DNA of 64,000 nt, taken from Cristatella mucedo. Lineage: Eukaryota; Bryozoa; Phylactolaemata; Cristatellidae. The position numbers and the translations under genes are program-made. Below are positions 22,690-64,000 of the stretch, in pieces (position 1 is the stretch's first letter; each line of letters starts with the position of its first letter). The notes under the pieces were generated by a model, which was not told where the DNA came from, made no database searches, and saw only the letters and a list, made by a program, of their open reading frames with translations. Where the stretch lies: NCBI GenBank assembly GCA_009760855.2, contig WPIO01000011.1, positions 3,958,501 through 4,022,500 of the forward strand, read 5' to 3'.

Positions 22690-23425
22690 AGCTTCTCTCG
22701 CTCAATGTGCAATAAACCTCTAGTAATAAACGACCTTATTTCTGAAAATGGTATCGACCTGCTCGCCCTAACTGAAACTTGGCTGAAATCGATAAACTGC
22801 CCGACAATTAAAGACGCTACTCCATCTGGTTTCACGTTCTTTCACACCCCTAGATCAATCAAAACTGGAGGTGGAGTTGCTATGATCGTGCGCTCGAAAT
22901 TCAACTTCAAGCCATTTGCGGTACCCTCGAAGCAGTCTTTTGAATCAATTGTCCTGGTCTCACCCGAAAACTTCATGGATTCAAATCACTCACACTCGCT
23001 TTTCGGAATCCAACAGTCTAGAAATACCTCGTACAAACCTTAAATCCTTTGGAGACCGTGCATTTAGCTCGTATGCTCCCACAGCCTGGAACTCCCTCCC
23101 GACCTGCATCAGAACATCCCCTGACCTGACCACATTTAAAAGAAACTTAAAAACATACCTATTTAGGACAGCATTTAGTGGGTCCTTGTGATTCGTCCTC
23201 GATGTGCTTATGCGTGCTGACACTGTTCATGCTGCCACTAACCACATTTGCATGCTGACCCAGTGCATGTAACCCCTAACCATGTTATTCATTTTGTTTG
23301 TTTTTCAAGCATGATTTTACTTACTATTCTATTGCGTATCACTTTGCAGCAAATGTAAAGCGCCTAGAAAGAGATTAAGTTCTCTGAGGGCGCTTTATCA
23401 AGTGCAATATTATTATTATTATTAT
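22690..23425 (+). mobile_element. LINE A deletion derivative: endonuclease joined to 3' end
   Basis: 22,705-22,980 encodes the start of the AP-endonuclease domain of a CR1/L2-type LINE (LISENGIDLLALTETWL, GGGVAMIVRSKF). At about 22,990 it passes directly into the LINE A C-terminal region (SRNTSYKP frame), 3' UTR, terminal hairpin and ATT tail. The rest of the endonuclease and the whole RT core are missing. It cannot encode its own RT but keeps the 3' end that an active LINE would need. Confidence 0.82.
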
Positions 23426-23429
23426 TAGA

Positions 23430-23560
23430 GCTTGCAGGGGGCAATGAAGGATTGCCTACTGCTCAACTCGAATCCCAACCTGAGTCATGAAGTTCAAAGA
23501 TAGTACTACTCGGCAAAGGTCCAGGCAGCGCAGCTTATGGGTAAGCCATTGTATTCCCGT
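23430..23560 (-). repeat. SINE-like tRNA-derived fragment
   Basis: GATTGCCTACTGCTCAACTC and GAATCCCAACCTGAGTCATG resemble the reversed SINE head, directly after the LINE tail. Diverged. Confidence 0.45.
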
Positions 23561-24690
23561 GCTAGCGGTGACTAAATACGGCAGTTCTCACGGGTCCCAC
23601 AAAAAATGTTGATCCGATTCAATCCGATTGCAATTTCCGAAATCAGCTTCGTGATGATGTTGTTGTGGTTCTACATTAGTAGCCAATAGGGTGTCGAGTT
23701 TACTCACAGAATTTCATGTAATTATCCATGCAAGTTTTCCTAAAAATGACCTACTTCTAGGGTTAGGGGCCACTGGCAGTGCCATTTCATTGAGGCCGGT
23801 TGTATGAGAAAGCGCCTGGATAGTTTACGATAGAGAGTGCGTTTGAGATAGAGAGTACGCTTTCAGCATGGACTGGTTTGATGGAGGCCCGGGTGGAGCA
23901 TACGGGGGCAGTGCAGATATTGACCCGGGTTCGATATTTGCGAATCAACGCATCTAATATACTGGGAAAAAACACGATAGAACCCAAATTCCGAAGGTTA
24001 TTTTTTCCCTCAGAACTACGCCAATCAGGATACAACTTAAGGCTCACAACTGTGGGTTGGCAAGGACACCAGTAGCTCCAAGATAGTGGCCAAAGCTAAC
24101 TCGAGGTTAATCTCGGAACCCGTTACTACTACAGCGAGCTAAGGTAGCGAAAACGGACGCGGGCATCTATGCAGCATGGCGATAAGTTTCCGTGGTTATA
24201 TCTCTGCCAGCGCTAGGATATTTTGTTAACCAAATGACGCTAACCAAAAGATTTGGCACCCCGCAGTGCTACGAGAAGCACGATATCAAGATAATAGAAC
24301 ATGACAAGTGCTGCTCTCAAGAAACGCAACCCTTCTCAAGAAACGCCACCCTTCGCGCCGCCGCCGCCGAAATGTCGCTACTGCCACGACGCCTGCAATC
24401 TCAGCAACCAAGGAGTGAATTCGGGAAATTCTCTTGGGTGTTCTGACCTGAACTTGATGACACTGAACACAAAATTTTCAGCAAGGTCATCGTCAAGTCA
24501 TCGCGTACTAAATGTCCCTGTTCCTTTCAAGTACTATGAGTCGACCGACGACGGAAATACAGAAAAATTCATATAGGCATCAAGAGAAACTAAGTATCGT
24601 TCTAAGAATTTTCTATTCGCTGGAAAGGAATGCCTGTCAATTGGTCAGCGATAGCATGTACAGTATGTCGGTAAGCACAAGCAAGCACAC
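23561..24690. other. unassigned DNA
   Basis: Frames of 79-91 codons (23.8-24.75 kb) lack recognisable domains. Nothing else is supported. Confidence 0.4.
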
Positions 24691-24880
24691 ACGAGACAGC
24701 TCTTGCGCTGACCCACCACGGCCCGCCATGGCTTGGCTCCTTCATAACTAGCTGAACTGCTGCGTATGAACTGAGCTGAATGCGTTCCAAAAGCCGCTTA
24801 CGCTTTGAGTGCGCTATGTAAAACTCCCATGCGTAGAGCCCACTGAGTCATTGCAAGTTTGTATAGTTGCAGACGGAGGT
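24691..24880 (+). repeat. LINE C 3' fragment with internal deletion
   Basis: CTGACCCACCACGGCCCGCC and ATGGCTTGGCTCCTTCATAA match the LHKARHGLAPS region, then the sequence jumps to the CAIQNSPA end (TGAGTGCGCTATGTAAAACT) and the terminal GTTGCAGACGGAGGTG. The middle, about 250 bp, is missing. Confidence 0.7.
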
Positions 24881-24894
24881 GCACATTACAGTAC

Positions 24895-25024
24895 ACACAT
24901 TTATACATGCATATTATAGTAATGTACATATTATATAATATAATGTACATACATAATGTCATATATTATAATATATGTATGTGTAGTATATGTATATGTA
25001 TATGTATATGTATAGTATATGTGC

Positions 25025-25058
<34 letters not shown>
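24895..25058. repeat. AT/GT-rich microsatellite cluster
   Basis: TATATG, GTATAT and a (TA)n run ending at about 25,055. Expanded simple repeat adjoining the LINE C tail. Confidence 0.8.
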
Positions 25059-25060
<2 letters not shown>

Positions 25061-25129
25061 GTAATACATTACGAAAGGAGCACGAAAGGAGCAAAGGCGG
25101 AACGCTGAACAAATTTATTTTTACCTACT

Positions 25130-25565
25130 TTTAAAGTGTTATTAAGTCAGGTGATGTCGTGAAGATAGTAGACAGTGAGTTCCAGGCCTTGGAGCAAAGG
25201 ATTCGAGTGCCAACTCTCTTCGGGATTTGAGGCTAGTTAGTGGCACAGCTAAACGGCCAGAGTCAAAGGAATATTTGGTACAATAGGTAGCCTGATTAGG
25301 AAGTGTGTCAAATTGGAAGACCGAAACAGGATAATAACGAGACGTAAATGTGAGTTATACAAACTTGAAGTCGATAAGCTGCTCAATCGGCCTGTGCAGA
25401 TTGATGCGTAGTGGTGCTACGCGGCAGTTGCGACTTTCACTACAGTCCAGACCAGCTGCAGTGTTTTGCACCCACTGCAAGCGCTTTAACGTGCAGGCAG
25501 AAAAACCGGAAAGTAGCGCGATGCAGATTAAAAATACAGCCTGGTTCGATAAAATTTTGAGGTGA
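25130..25565 (-). repeat. diverged LINE A C-terminal fragment
   Basis: The minus strand carries the pattern LQWVQNTAAGLDCSESRNCR, then LHRPIEQLIDFKFV, matching LVQNSAARLVC and LHWLPVNQRIDFKVL of better copies. Interrupted by stops. Confidence 0.7.
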
Positions 25566-26244
25566 TTCAGAGAACGCTGACTGAACGCTATGAAGAATTT
25601 CTTAGTAAGTACAAAACTTTCAGAGAATTTAAAAAGCTCAAAAAGCTTTAAACTCCCTATATCGTCAGTAGCACTGCTTATGTTACTGTGCACCGTAGCG
25701 ACGCGAGTATAAGGCACCGCCTCTGTTTCTCAAGCACACCCGAAAGCCCCAAATCTCGAAGGCTTCAATGATATTTAAGCGTGCGCCGTAACCCAGGCAA
25801 TGACTGCAATGCCCCAAATTGTCTTTATCCTTTTGTTTTTTGCCTCTCCTGCGGCGCCTATTATTACGCCCAACAAGCGATCCAGAGTCTAAACTAGCCC
25901 GTTCACTGTATCGTTGCGATATTTTGTGTTCAAATTCATATTAAACCATTTGAAGGAGGGGTTTAGACGTCCCATCGCCAACGAGGGAGTCTTTAAAAGA
26001 AAAATAGTTTAGCAGGAAAATAGACAGCAATGGTTCGAGGAAGGATAAAAGATGGCAACAAAATGCAAAGCTTAACTCAAATCGCTGTCCTTGAATGGGT
26101 TTTCTGGTGAAAAAAGGCATGCTGAAAATATAGATTATTTGGCTCATACTCAGACTTTGAATAGACGTAGTCCTCACTGGTAGTCCATAAATTTACGAGA
26201 ATATCTTATCTGGTTTGAGAACTTTCGGCGACTGTCCAGACCGA
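25566..26244. other. unassigned DNA
   Basis: No gene or clear repeat is supported. A 78-codon minus frame (25941-26177) is unrecognised. Confidence 0.4.
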
Positions 26245-27270
26245 ATCACCACCGCTAAATGCTTTGATAAATAGATGCGTTTTGAGTTCATTTTTAAATG
26301 TGGTCAAGTCAGGGGATGTCGTGACGCAAGTCTGGAGTGAGTTCCAAGCTTACGGAGCATATGAACCGAAGGCATGGTATCCAAAAATTTGAGGTTTGTA
26401 CGAGGTATTTCTAGACTGCTGGATTCCGAAAAGCGGGTGGTACGAAGCTTGGCCTGATGGGGGAGTATATCTGAGAGATAGGCTGGAGCCATAGAATGAA
26501 GAGACCTAAAAATGAGCGACAAAACCTTGAAGTCGATGCGCTGCTTGACTGGGAGCCAGTGCAGGTCAGCTAGAAGTGGTGTGATGTGGAACTTTGACCC
26601 TCACGACAGGCAAGCCTAGCTGCAGCTGTAAGTGCCTGGGTGCACAGGTTGGTAGACCAGCAAGCAGTGAGTTACAGAAGTCGAAACGGATTTTTTCACA
26701 TGCATGGATCAATTTATATGTAGTTTCCTGTCTAAACAAGCCCGAATTTGAGCAATGTTATGTAGCTGAAAGTAGGCAGACTTGATTGTGGAGCTAATGT
26801 GGTCGTCTACTGAAAGGTCACCTTGGAACAGGACACAGATTTCGTGCAGATGCAACAGGAGATATGTTGGCAGTGCCAATTTTGAGCGTTCAATTTAATT
26901 TAAATTTAAGAAAATTTGATGTCATCCGATGTGCAGATGTCATCAATACATGCAGCAAGGGAGGTGGGAGAATTTGACGGTCTAGAGAGCTGGGACGGAT
27001 CAAAGCAAAGGTACAACTGAGTATCCGTCGCATAAAAGTGAAAGCCTAGATTGTGCTTGGCAGTTACATCGGCAAGAGGGAGAGTATAAACCGTGAAAAG
27101 AACAGGACCAAGCACGTGGCCCTTAGGTGCCCCATATTTTAGAGGTTCCTCGAATGATCTTTGTCCATTCGCGTAGACACTGAGTCTCCCATTGAGATAG
27201 GATCTGAACAGTTGCAGTGCAGTGCCAGTGATGCCCAGGCAAGATGAGAGGTGCTCAAGAAGGACTTAGG
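26245..27270 (-). mobile_element. LINE A, 5'-truncated, minus member of a head-to-head pair
   Basis: From 3' to 5': C-terminal region (LSDILPHQAKLRTTRFSESS), a decayed middle, RT core LGPVLFTVYTLPLADV with FYATDTQLYLCF (active-site box changed), then fragments up to the GITGTALQ region. It ends abruptly at about 27,270 against a second copy on the other strand. No ATT tail is seen on this copy. Confidence 0.82.
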
Positions 27271-28237
27271 CTTAAATTGAATGATGATAAAACCAACTTA
27301 CTTTTTATAGGCAAACAAAGTGTGATTCAGAAATTGGAATGGTTAACGCTCACAATCAGCTCTGCCCGCATATCTCCTGTCGAATCTGCACGAAATCTAG
27401 GCGTCATGTTCCAAAGTGACCTTTCATTGGACGATCACATCAGCTCCACAATCAAGTCTGCCTACTTTCAGCTAAATAAAATTGCTAAAATTTTGGGCTT
27501 GTTTAGGCAGGGATACCATATCTAAACTGGTCTTTGCATTTATACCACCCCCTTTCGACTTCTGTAACTCGCTGCTTTGCTGGTCTTCCGGCCTGTGCAA
27601 TCAGGCACTTACAGCTGGTGCAAAATTCTGCAGCTAGGCTTGTCTGCAGTGAGGGTCAAAGTTGCCACATCACACCACTTCTAGCTGACCTGCACTGGCT
27701 CCCAGTCAAGCCACTGCTCGACTTCAAGGTTCTATCGCTCACTTTTAGGTCCCTTCATTATTTGGCTCCAGCCTATCTATTAGATCTACTCCCCCACCAG
27801 GAAAAGCATCGTACCGCTCGCTTTGCGGAATCTAATTGTTTACCTTTACCTCGTAGAAACCTAAAATCCTTTAGAGACCGTGCCTTTAGTTCGTATGCTA
27901 CCAAAGCCTTGAACTCACTCCGACTTGAGTTACAACATCCCCTGACTTGACCACGTTTAAAATGAAACAAAAAACTCGGCTATTTATCACAGCGTTTAGT
28001 GGGTCCGTGTGATTCGTCCTTTACGCACTTATGCGTGCTGACACTGTGCATGCAGGCACTAGCCATATTTACATGCTGACCTTGTGCATGTCACCCCTAA
28101 CCATGTTATGCTTGTTGTCATTGAGCATGCTACCACTAAACCGTTTGATCGTGCTTCCTTTGCAGCAAATGTCAAGTGCCTAGAAAGAGATTTAGTTCCT
28201 TGAGGGCGCTATAACAGATGCATCATTATTGTTAATC
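27271..28237 (+). mobile_element. LINE A, 5'-truncated, plus member of a head-to-head pair
   Basis: Starts inside the ORF (LRLKLNDDKTNLLFIGKQSV), continues ISPVESARNLGVMFQSDLSL, a frameshift near 27.53 kb, LVQNSAARLVCSEGQSCH, LLPHQEKHRTARFAES, then 3' UTR and a diverged terminal hairpin ending near GGGCGCTATAACAGATGCAT and a short ATT tail. Post-RT part only. Confidence 0.85.
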
Positions 28238-29261
28238 TAATAATCCCGCCGGTGGTTCGTGCGTCAGAATGAACATTCTCGAACGACTGGATCGCGAATC
28301 TTCGGCCTTTGCTTCCCGCTAGTCACACACATGAGCTGGCTGAGAGCTAGCTCGTCGTACGCCGTCGATGCTACGTCCCCAGGCTTCGGGGGCCAGCCCC
28401 TACAGCTCTTCCTCGAGATAAGTCTTAAATTTGCCTCTCGCCATCGCTTCTAGATAGGAATATCAAGACAAAGGAGCACTAGGTTGAATGATGGTGGTGT
28501 AGAATGTCTTTCGCACGAACTCGCTTGAGCAGCAGTGCTGCGGACTCTGTGACTGCAGCCGCTGTGGGAAGGGCAGCAGCCGACGAGCTGGTGGCGCCGC
28601 ACGCACAAGGGGCGGCAGGAGAAATTCAATGAAACCCGATTTTTGCCAAGATCCAAGCTCGCTGATCGTACCGGACTGGCTGACCGACTGAGCCATACGA
28701 GGCAGCCGAGCGGGAAGAGGCAGAACCGTACGAGGCAGCTGTACGGCGATCTCTCAAGTCATCACTATGGCGACGTTTGCTTTCGGTTGCGTTCCTCGAG
28801 AAGAGCTCAGATTGTACGCTGCTGACGCCGGCGACTCTAAATCGGACGGCGCGCGAGGTCTCACGGTACTCAGCAGATATATTAAGAAGAGATGCAGTAC
28901 AGAGAGTTGAATACTAAACTGGCGCGATCCCGGTGAAAACTGGCGCAGTGTTTGACTTATGAGTTTCACGCAATGACGGGACCCCGCGAGAGCGCGTCGC
29001 CTTCGCTTCAACAGCTGGGCCACCGGAAGAGAGCTCAACCGGAAACGATGGTAATATGGTCGACCGAGGCTGGCCTTGTGTGAGCTAACTGGCTCGGGTT
29101 TGCGTTAGCAATGCGTGAGCGGATGGCGCAGCGCGCGGAAGGGCTACTGTGAATGACAAAGCATCAGCGAATACTGCTCAAGGATATCGGCCGCAGTGTT
29201 CGCATTGGTCTTCTGGGCGACAGCTCGTTTTCCGTGGCCGAGCGCAGGTCCGAGCCGCTCC
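28238..29261 (+). promoter_or_regulatory. CCNY: CpG-rich upstream region / probable CCNY promoter
   Basis: From about 28.5 kb the sequence becomes GC- and CpG-rich and stays so to about 29.7 kb, unlike the surrounding DNA. It covers the CCNY start codon and includes any 5' UTR. No TATA box is evident, which suits a CpG-type promoter. Several 60-90 codon frames on the minus strand are unsupported. The transcription start is not placed. Confidence 0.45.
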
Positions 29262-42859
<13,598 letters not shown>

Positions 42860-43938
42860 GCTCTCGAGCCGAGCTGACTGGCAGCCGCTCCGAAGGTTTA
42901 CCTCTGCGCTCCTCCTTGTGGCCACGATTGCCATCGGACGATGCCTCTCGGATCGGCCGTGGCAGCTGACAGCAGCTGCAGCGGCTCATCTGGCAGTGGC
43001 TGGTTACATAGCTTGCCGCTCACAGCTGTCTGAACGCCACTGCTGGCTGTACGGAACTAGCGAGCGAGTGCCCCCACGTGGGCGTGGCACGTGACGTTGG
43101 TTGCTCTATGCGCAGCAAGGCTGCTCGAACCCTCTGGCAAGACGTCGAATTGCCCACCGCTTAGACGTGCACGCAATTAATCGCAGCAGTGATCGCCAGA
43201 AACACTGCGTGCACGCCGTGCGGCGGCCCCCTCATCCATCGTTCCCGTGCTGTCTGTCATGTCCGTTCAAAGCGCGCAGCGCCAGGGACGTTTGCGAATG
43301 CTTGTGGCAGCGGCACACTTGGCCCAAGTCTTTTCTAGTGGATATTATTGTTTTTTTTGGAGGCATCTTCCAGTCTCGTAAGATGGACTTTGTTTGCATC
43401 ATTTGCTGAGAGGGCCGCCACAGCTGCTTCATGTCTGGCCGCTGTGTCTGGTTCATGTGTACAGTGTAACTGGTATGGTTGCCACAGGATCACGGTCGTG
43501 TATTTATTGTATAGCAAATTTATTTACCTGCTGCAACTGCAGAGCACTGAAAATTTGATGTATGTTTATAGGGTTAAATATTAAACCTTTTCTACACGTA
43601 GAGCACGCAGCTAGCTCATCAGTCGACCATGCCGAGCGAAACTGTCTGGCAAAAAAGGGGGAGGAAGAAGAGGAGCATGTACTACATGGATGGAGCTCTC
43701 TACAGGAGGTTGAACGGGATGAATGAATGCCGAGACTGGATTCACTCTGCCTGCGGTTGTAAGCATGTAGCCACAATTCAAATGGACTTTCTTTCCGAAG
43801 GCTTCTTGCACTGAGAGTGATTATGAAATGGAATGTAAGAATATATCGGGAGAAAGTCATTTGTAACTTCAGACTTATGCCAGCCCGGCCTCGATAACAG
43901 CACTTCCTGTGCCAAATGTGAGTGAGTGTGTGTGTGTG
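42860..43938. other. CCNY / ALS2 convergent intergenic and 3' UTR region
   Basis: 1,079 bp between stop codons. ATTAAA at 43,580-43,585 on the plus strand is a possible weak CCNY poly(A) signal. AATAAA on the minus strand at 43,503-43,508 and 43,519-43,524 could end ALS2. If these are used the two 3' UTRs overlap. Frames of 60-118 codons here are unsupported. Confidence 0.5.
43503..43524 (-). terminator. ALS2: possible ALS2 poly(A) signals (two AATAAA)
   Basis: Two AATAAA hexamers on the minus strand, about 415-435 nt past the ALS2 stop. Plausible by position only. Confidence 0.4.
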
Positions 43939-60850
<16,912 letters not shown>

Positions 60851-62049
60851 CTGGAAAAAGAAGCAGAGCGAATCCAATGCCAAGAGCTGCAAATAAAATA
60901 GCAGAACAGTACCTACACATAATTAAACAGGGTACATTGACAGTAAACTCCATCTGAACCACACCACAAAACCACCAGTACAAATACGACAGTATAAGCT
61001 AAGTAATAGGTATCAACCAAGGCAGGCAGGGTAAGCCATACCACCGGTTATAATAATGCACTTGATTGGTTGACTTTTCAGCTACATCAGACAGTGACCA
61101 GTAAGTGTACAGTGGAGGCTCTCCCCCCCCCCCACTTAGCCCAAGGATAAGGTGCTCATATTAGCAACACATGTGGTGGGCTCAAGTCTTGCAGCACCAG
61201 GCAATCATCAAGTGCCTGCTGCATTCGGAAAAGTAGCCACGAAAGGCTCGCATGCCCTATATAAATAAAGCTGCTAATTCAGTCAATATTTCCTTCAATT
61301 CTTGCTCAAACAGGTCACAACATGGCATGTAAGAAAGGCCAAATGTCTAGAAAATAAAAAGAAATATGGCACGTTCTACTAGTTTTTAAAGACACGAAGC
61401 ATCACCAAACTTTTGATGCTGACAAGAGATTGCATTATCTCAATCCAGCTCCGATACGTCTCAGAGAAAGCAGCTGCAAATTCGCATACACTTTGCAAAT
61501 AAACTCAAGTCTTACCACTTGTCTAACATTGCTCTAGGTGTCACAGATCTAAGAGCATTAAGTCTGAAAAACTCTTGGCTGTGGCTTAAAATGAATTTTG
61601 ATCTGATTTTTCATCCAGGAAGTCACATCTCCAACCATACAATCAACTTTTGACCAACCGTATCCCTCTTAACATGCTAACTAAATTTATCTTATATGCA
61701 TTTGAAATTACATCTACAGTACAATCATACTATATGCATGATCAATTTATACACTCAAATGCATAAGTATCTGAACGGCTGGGGTAGCCACAATGTTGGC
61801 TGAACACTAGCCTGTGTGTTAAGTAGATACCCAACATTGCGACCAAAGGTATACAAACTGGTTGCAATTAGAAAATAATATATTCCTGCAATATCGTCCT
61901 TAATTTATCAAAGTAAAGTTAGTGTGACGTTGCACCTTCCTTACTCGAAAGGACCCTGCAGACCTGCCCAGCCACGGAGCTCATGAAATGCTCGCAAACA
62001 TCGGCCGTTGTGCTACCCAGGGCTCGGTTTGAGTTCTCAAAAAGCACAT
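60851..62049. other. ALS2 upstream intron, unassigned part
   Basis: A SINE-like unit lies at 61,105-61,290. A possible 50-nt exon at about 61,515-61,564 (minus) was considered but not supported. Otherwise nothing recognisable. Confidence 0.4.
61105..61290 (+). repeat. diverged tRNA-derived SINE
   Basis: ACTTAGCCCAAGGATAAGGT (A-box side), GGTGGGCTCAAGTCTTGCAG (B-box-like) and end CTGCTAATTCAGTCAATATT. Preceded by a C-rich run. Confidence 0.55.
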
Positions 62050-62960
62050 CACAGAGTGTAATACAGCCAGTTACCCTCACTGTCACTCGACTTCATCCCA
62101 CAAATACGCGATTGGTTCAAGGCCCGGAAACTGACTTGGCCAGTCCATAGCCACCACCTGAAAGTAACCAAACTCAAATAAATTGCTGCAAAATTCTTGA
62201 GTTTGGGGGCAGAGTTTTCTGGGTCTTGTTGTGTTGGAACATATATTCAAGTCCACGAAGTGCTATTGAACTTAAGAGTCTGACGTTCCAAAGAAGGTAT
62301 AAATAATAAAGGTCCTGGGTCATGATGCCTGGTGTGCAATGTGAAGTGCCTCCATATCGTGACACCTTTGTGGAATTTGACCGTTGGCTTTAGGCATTGG
62401 GGAGGGTGCGCTTTGCTGGGTAGCCGACCCAAGTAAAGCCTTATCTTGCAGTTTGAAAAGAGCACGAATTTACATTCGTCATTCCATACGGCTCCACTCA
62501 AATCTTCAGCAGTCTAGTGAATCCGAGCCTTCGGCCACTGTCCATAGCCTAACATAATCTTCTCGCAAAGATTCTTTGCAACTCGAGAATGCAGACCTGC
62601 CTCATCTAATAGCCGTCTGACGGTATAACCGAAAACTCGATTCCCAGACTATGTTTAAAGACTTTGAGCATTAGCTTGTGCCAAAGCAAAATGGTCCATT
62701 AATGCCTCCCACTTTAGGATGGTGTTTTCCTGCCTAGAGGTAGCACGGGGTTTGCACGATCGAGAGGCATTTTCAGGGCTCCCAATCTTTGCCACCTTCA
62801 TTACGTTGTACACAGCTGAACTCTTCAGTATTGATAGATAAAGAGCAATTGTATCATTTCAGTGTACAACCTCGTACAGTGCTATAAGTTTACCTCTTAC
62901 GAAGACTGACAACTATACGACCTTCTGCATGACTGATAGGGTTTTCCTGGCAATAAGGCA
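62050..62960 (-). mobile_element. mariner/Tc1-like transposase remnant
   Basis: Minus strand, in broken frames: an HTH-type segment near 62.8-62.9 kb, then YTVRRLLDEAGLHSRVAKN, VWNDECKFVLFSNCKIRLYL (first DDE aspartate), PPQCLKPTVKFHKGVTIW and DWPSQFPGLEPIAYLWDE near 62.1 kb. Stops and frameshifts make it a pseudogene inside the ALS2 transcription unit, in the same orientation. Confidence 0.75.
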
Positions 62961-63970
62961 CAATGGGTTTGTGCGCAGCCTTAGGCTGCCGGCTTAATCT
63001 GAGGAGTTGTTTCTAGAAGATCCATTTTGGCTCAAACCAACCATATTTTTATAGGATTTTAAAGGTTTTTTATCATTTTATGCATACTGTTCAAATCTTC
63101 TATCATTGTAGCTGCAATGTGTACTGAAGTAATTAAATAATTCGCAGATACCACCTACATCCATAGGTTACAAAAAAGCTGCAAATCGAGCAAATCTATA
63201 TCATCCAAATAATTGTGTTTAAGTTTACTTAATCTCACTATACACATTACAATTTCCAAAACAAAATTGTTTGCAAGGCAGACTGCATAATACCCTGTAA
63301 AACATACAGCTGTCCCTTCTGAGCTGGATGTGATACCAAATACTGGGCGGAAACATAAAAAAACAGAATAACTTAAAGTACTTGAAAAATTAGGACAACA
63401 GACACAAATTACAAGCACGACAACTGCACGTGCAGCTGTGAGTAGTGAGCCATCGCAAGTCAGGGGGCCGGCAGTCATGGTCCCTTGAAGTGCTGCTAAA
63501 TACTTGCTTAAATATCGTCATCTGAATCACTGTCGTGCCATTAAGAAAACGTCGTTCTCTATCAAGTCAACTTTGATTGATGTGGAGCCTTGCATTTTGC
63601 ATCAATTTTTTTAAGATGAATTGGGCAGCCGTCTACTGTTATGTCCCTGATTTACTTCAAGCTATATCGAACAAAGCAGCACGAAACTTTTATTGAATGC
63701 AATTTCTGTAAGGATTTTTGTCACAAATTTGCTTCTGGTGCTGATGGTCGGTAAGTGTGAATACCTGCGAATATAGTCAACTAGTTGCCAGCAGATAATA
63801 TATAAACCACAAGGCAAAAAAACTAGGTTATATTGTGTTAAGGTAGGCCATAAGACATCCAAAAAGGTAAACCATATTCAACAAACTGCTATCGCAAGAT
63901 GAGAATTGGAAATGGCAGTAAGTTGTAGAAAGAAAGTACACTTTGAAGTATGGCCACTGTGTTCTATAGA
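62961..63970. other. unassigned DNA
   Basis: AT-rich. A 107-codon minus frame at 63155-63478 has no recognised domain and cannot be linked in phase to ALS2 exon a. Confidence 0.4.
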
Positions 63971-63971
63971 T

Positions 63972-64000
63972 TTAATGTATCTCCGTCTGTAACTCCGCAA
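63972..64000 (-). repeat. start of a LINE C 3' end at the window edge
   Basis: The minus strand reads TTGCGGAGTTACAGACGGAG and ATACATTA, the LINE C terminus. The body would continue to the right of the window. Confidence 0.7.

Noticed and set aside
61515-61564. Extra ALS2 PH-domain exon
   Set aside because: It has a TTTTTCAG acceptor and GTG|GTAAGA donor, but its phase does not fit exon a and no partner exon was found.
63155-63478. ALS2 5' exon in the 107-codon minus frame
   Set aside because: No similarity to RCC1, DH or PH sequence could be seen and phases do not connect.

Overview
The window is animal nuclear DNA with GT-AG introns, CR1/L2-like LINEs, tRNA-derived SINEs, Tc1 and pogo-like DNA transposons and many microsatellites. 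It carries three recognisable, widely conserved animal genes, identified by comparing translations with remembered family members (no search was run). The species cannot be named. The repeat families and gene structures look invertebrate rather than vertebrate, and a dynein-assembly gene implies motile cilia.

Layout. 1-4.5 kb: LINE and SINE remnants. 4.5-7.6 kb, minus strand: complete three-exon CCDC103/DNAAF19 gene, 240 aa. 7.6-29 kb: mostly repeats and unassigned DNA. It includes two nearly identical LINE 3' ends in inverted orientation about 4.5 kb apart, a LINE whose endonuclease region is joined directly to its 3' end, and a weak candidate pair of membrane-protein exons near 17.7-18.0 kb. 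28.5-29.7 kb: CpG-rich region containing the first exon of cyclin Y. 29.26-42.86 kb, plus strand: complete CCNY gene, eight coding exons, 367 aa. Its introns hold a Tc1-like transposon broken by a SINE, a LINE broken by both a SINE and a pogo-like element, and a pogo/Tigger-like MITE. 43.94-60.85 kb, minus strand: 3' part of an alsin (ALS2) gene, thirteen exons encoding the end of a PH-like domain, the MORN repeats, the linker and the VPS9 domain (652 codons in one continuous frame). Its 5' exons were not found and are probably beyond the right edge. 60.9-64 kb: ALS2 intron or upstream sequence with a decayed mariner/Tc1 copy.

The three genes are not a pathway. CCDC103 serves ciliary dynein arm assembly. 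CCNY is a membrane-anchored cyclin that activates CDK14/16-type kinases. ALS2 is a Rab5/Rac-linked endosomal exchange factor. CCNY and ALS2 converge with only 1.08 kb between stop codons. Most of the rest is transposon history: three related CR1/L2-like LINE groups (called A, B and C here), of which A ends in a conserved nested hairpin followed by ATT repeats. No clearly new multi-gene system was found; the most notable signals are the LINE terminal structures and rearrangements, the nested insertions and a duplicated segment shared by introns of CCNY and ALS2.
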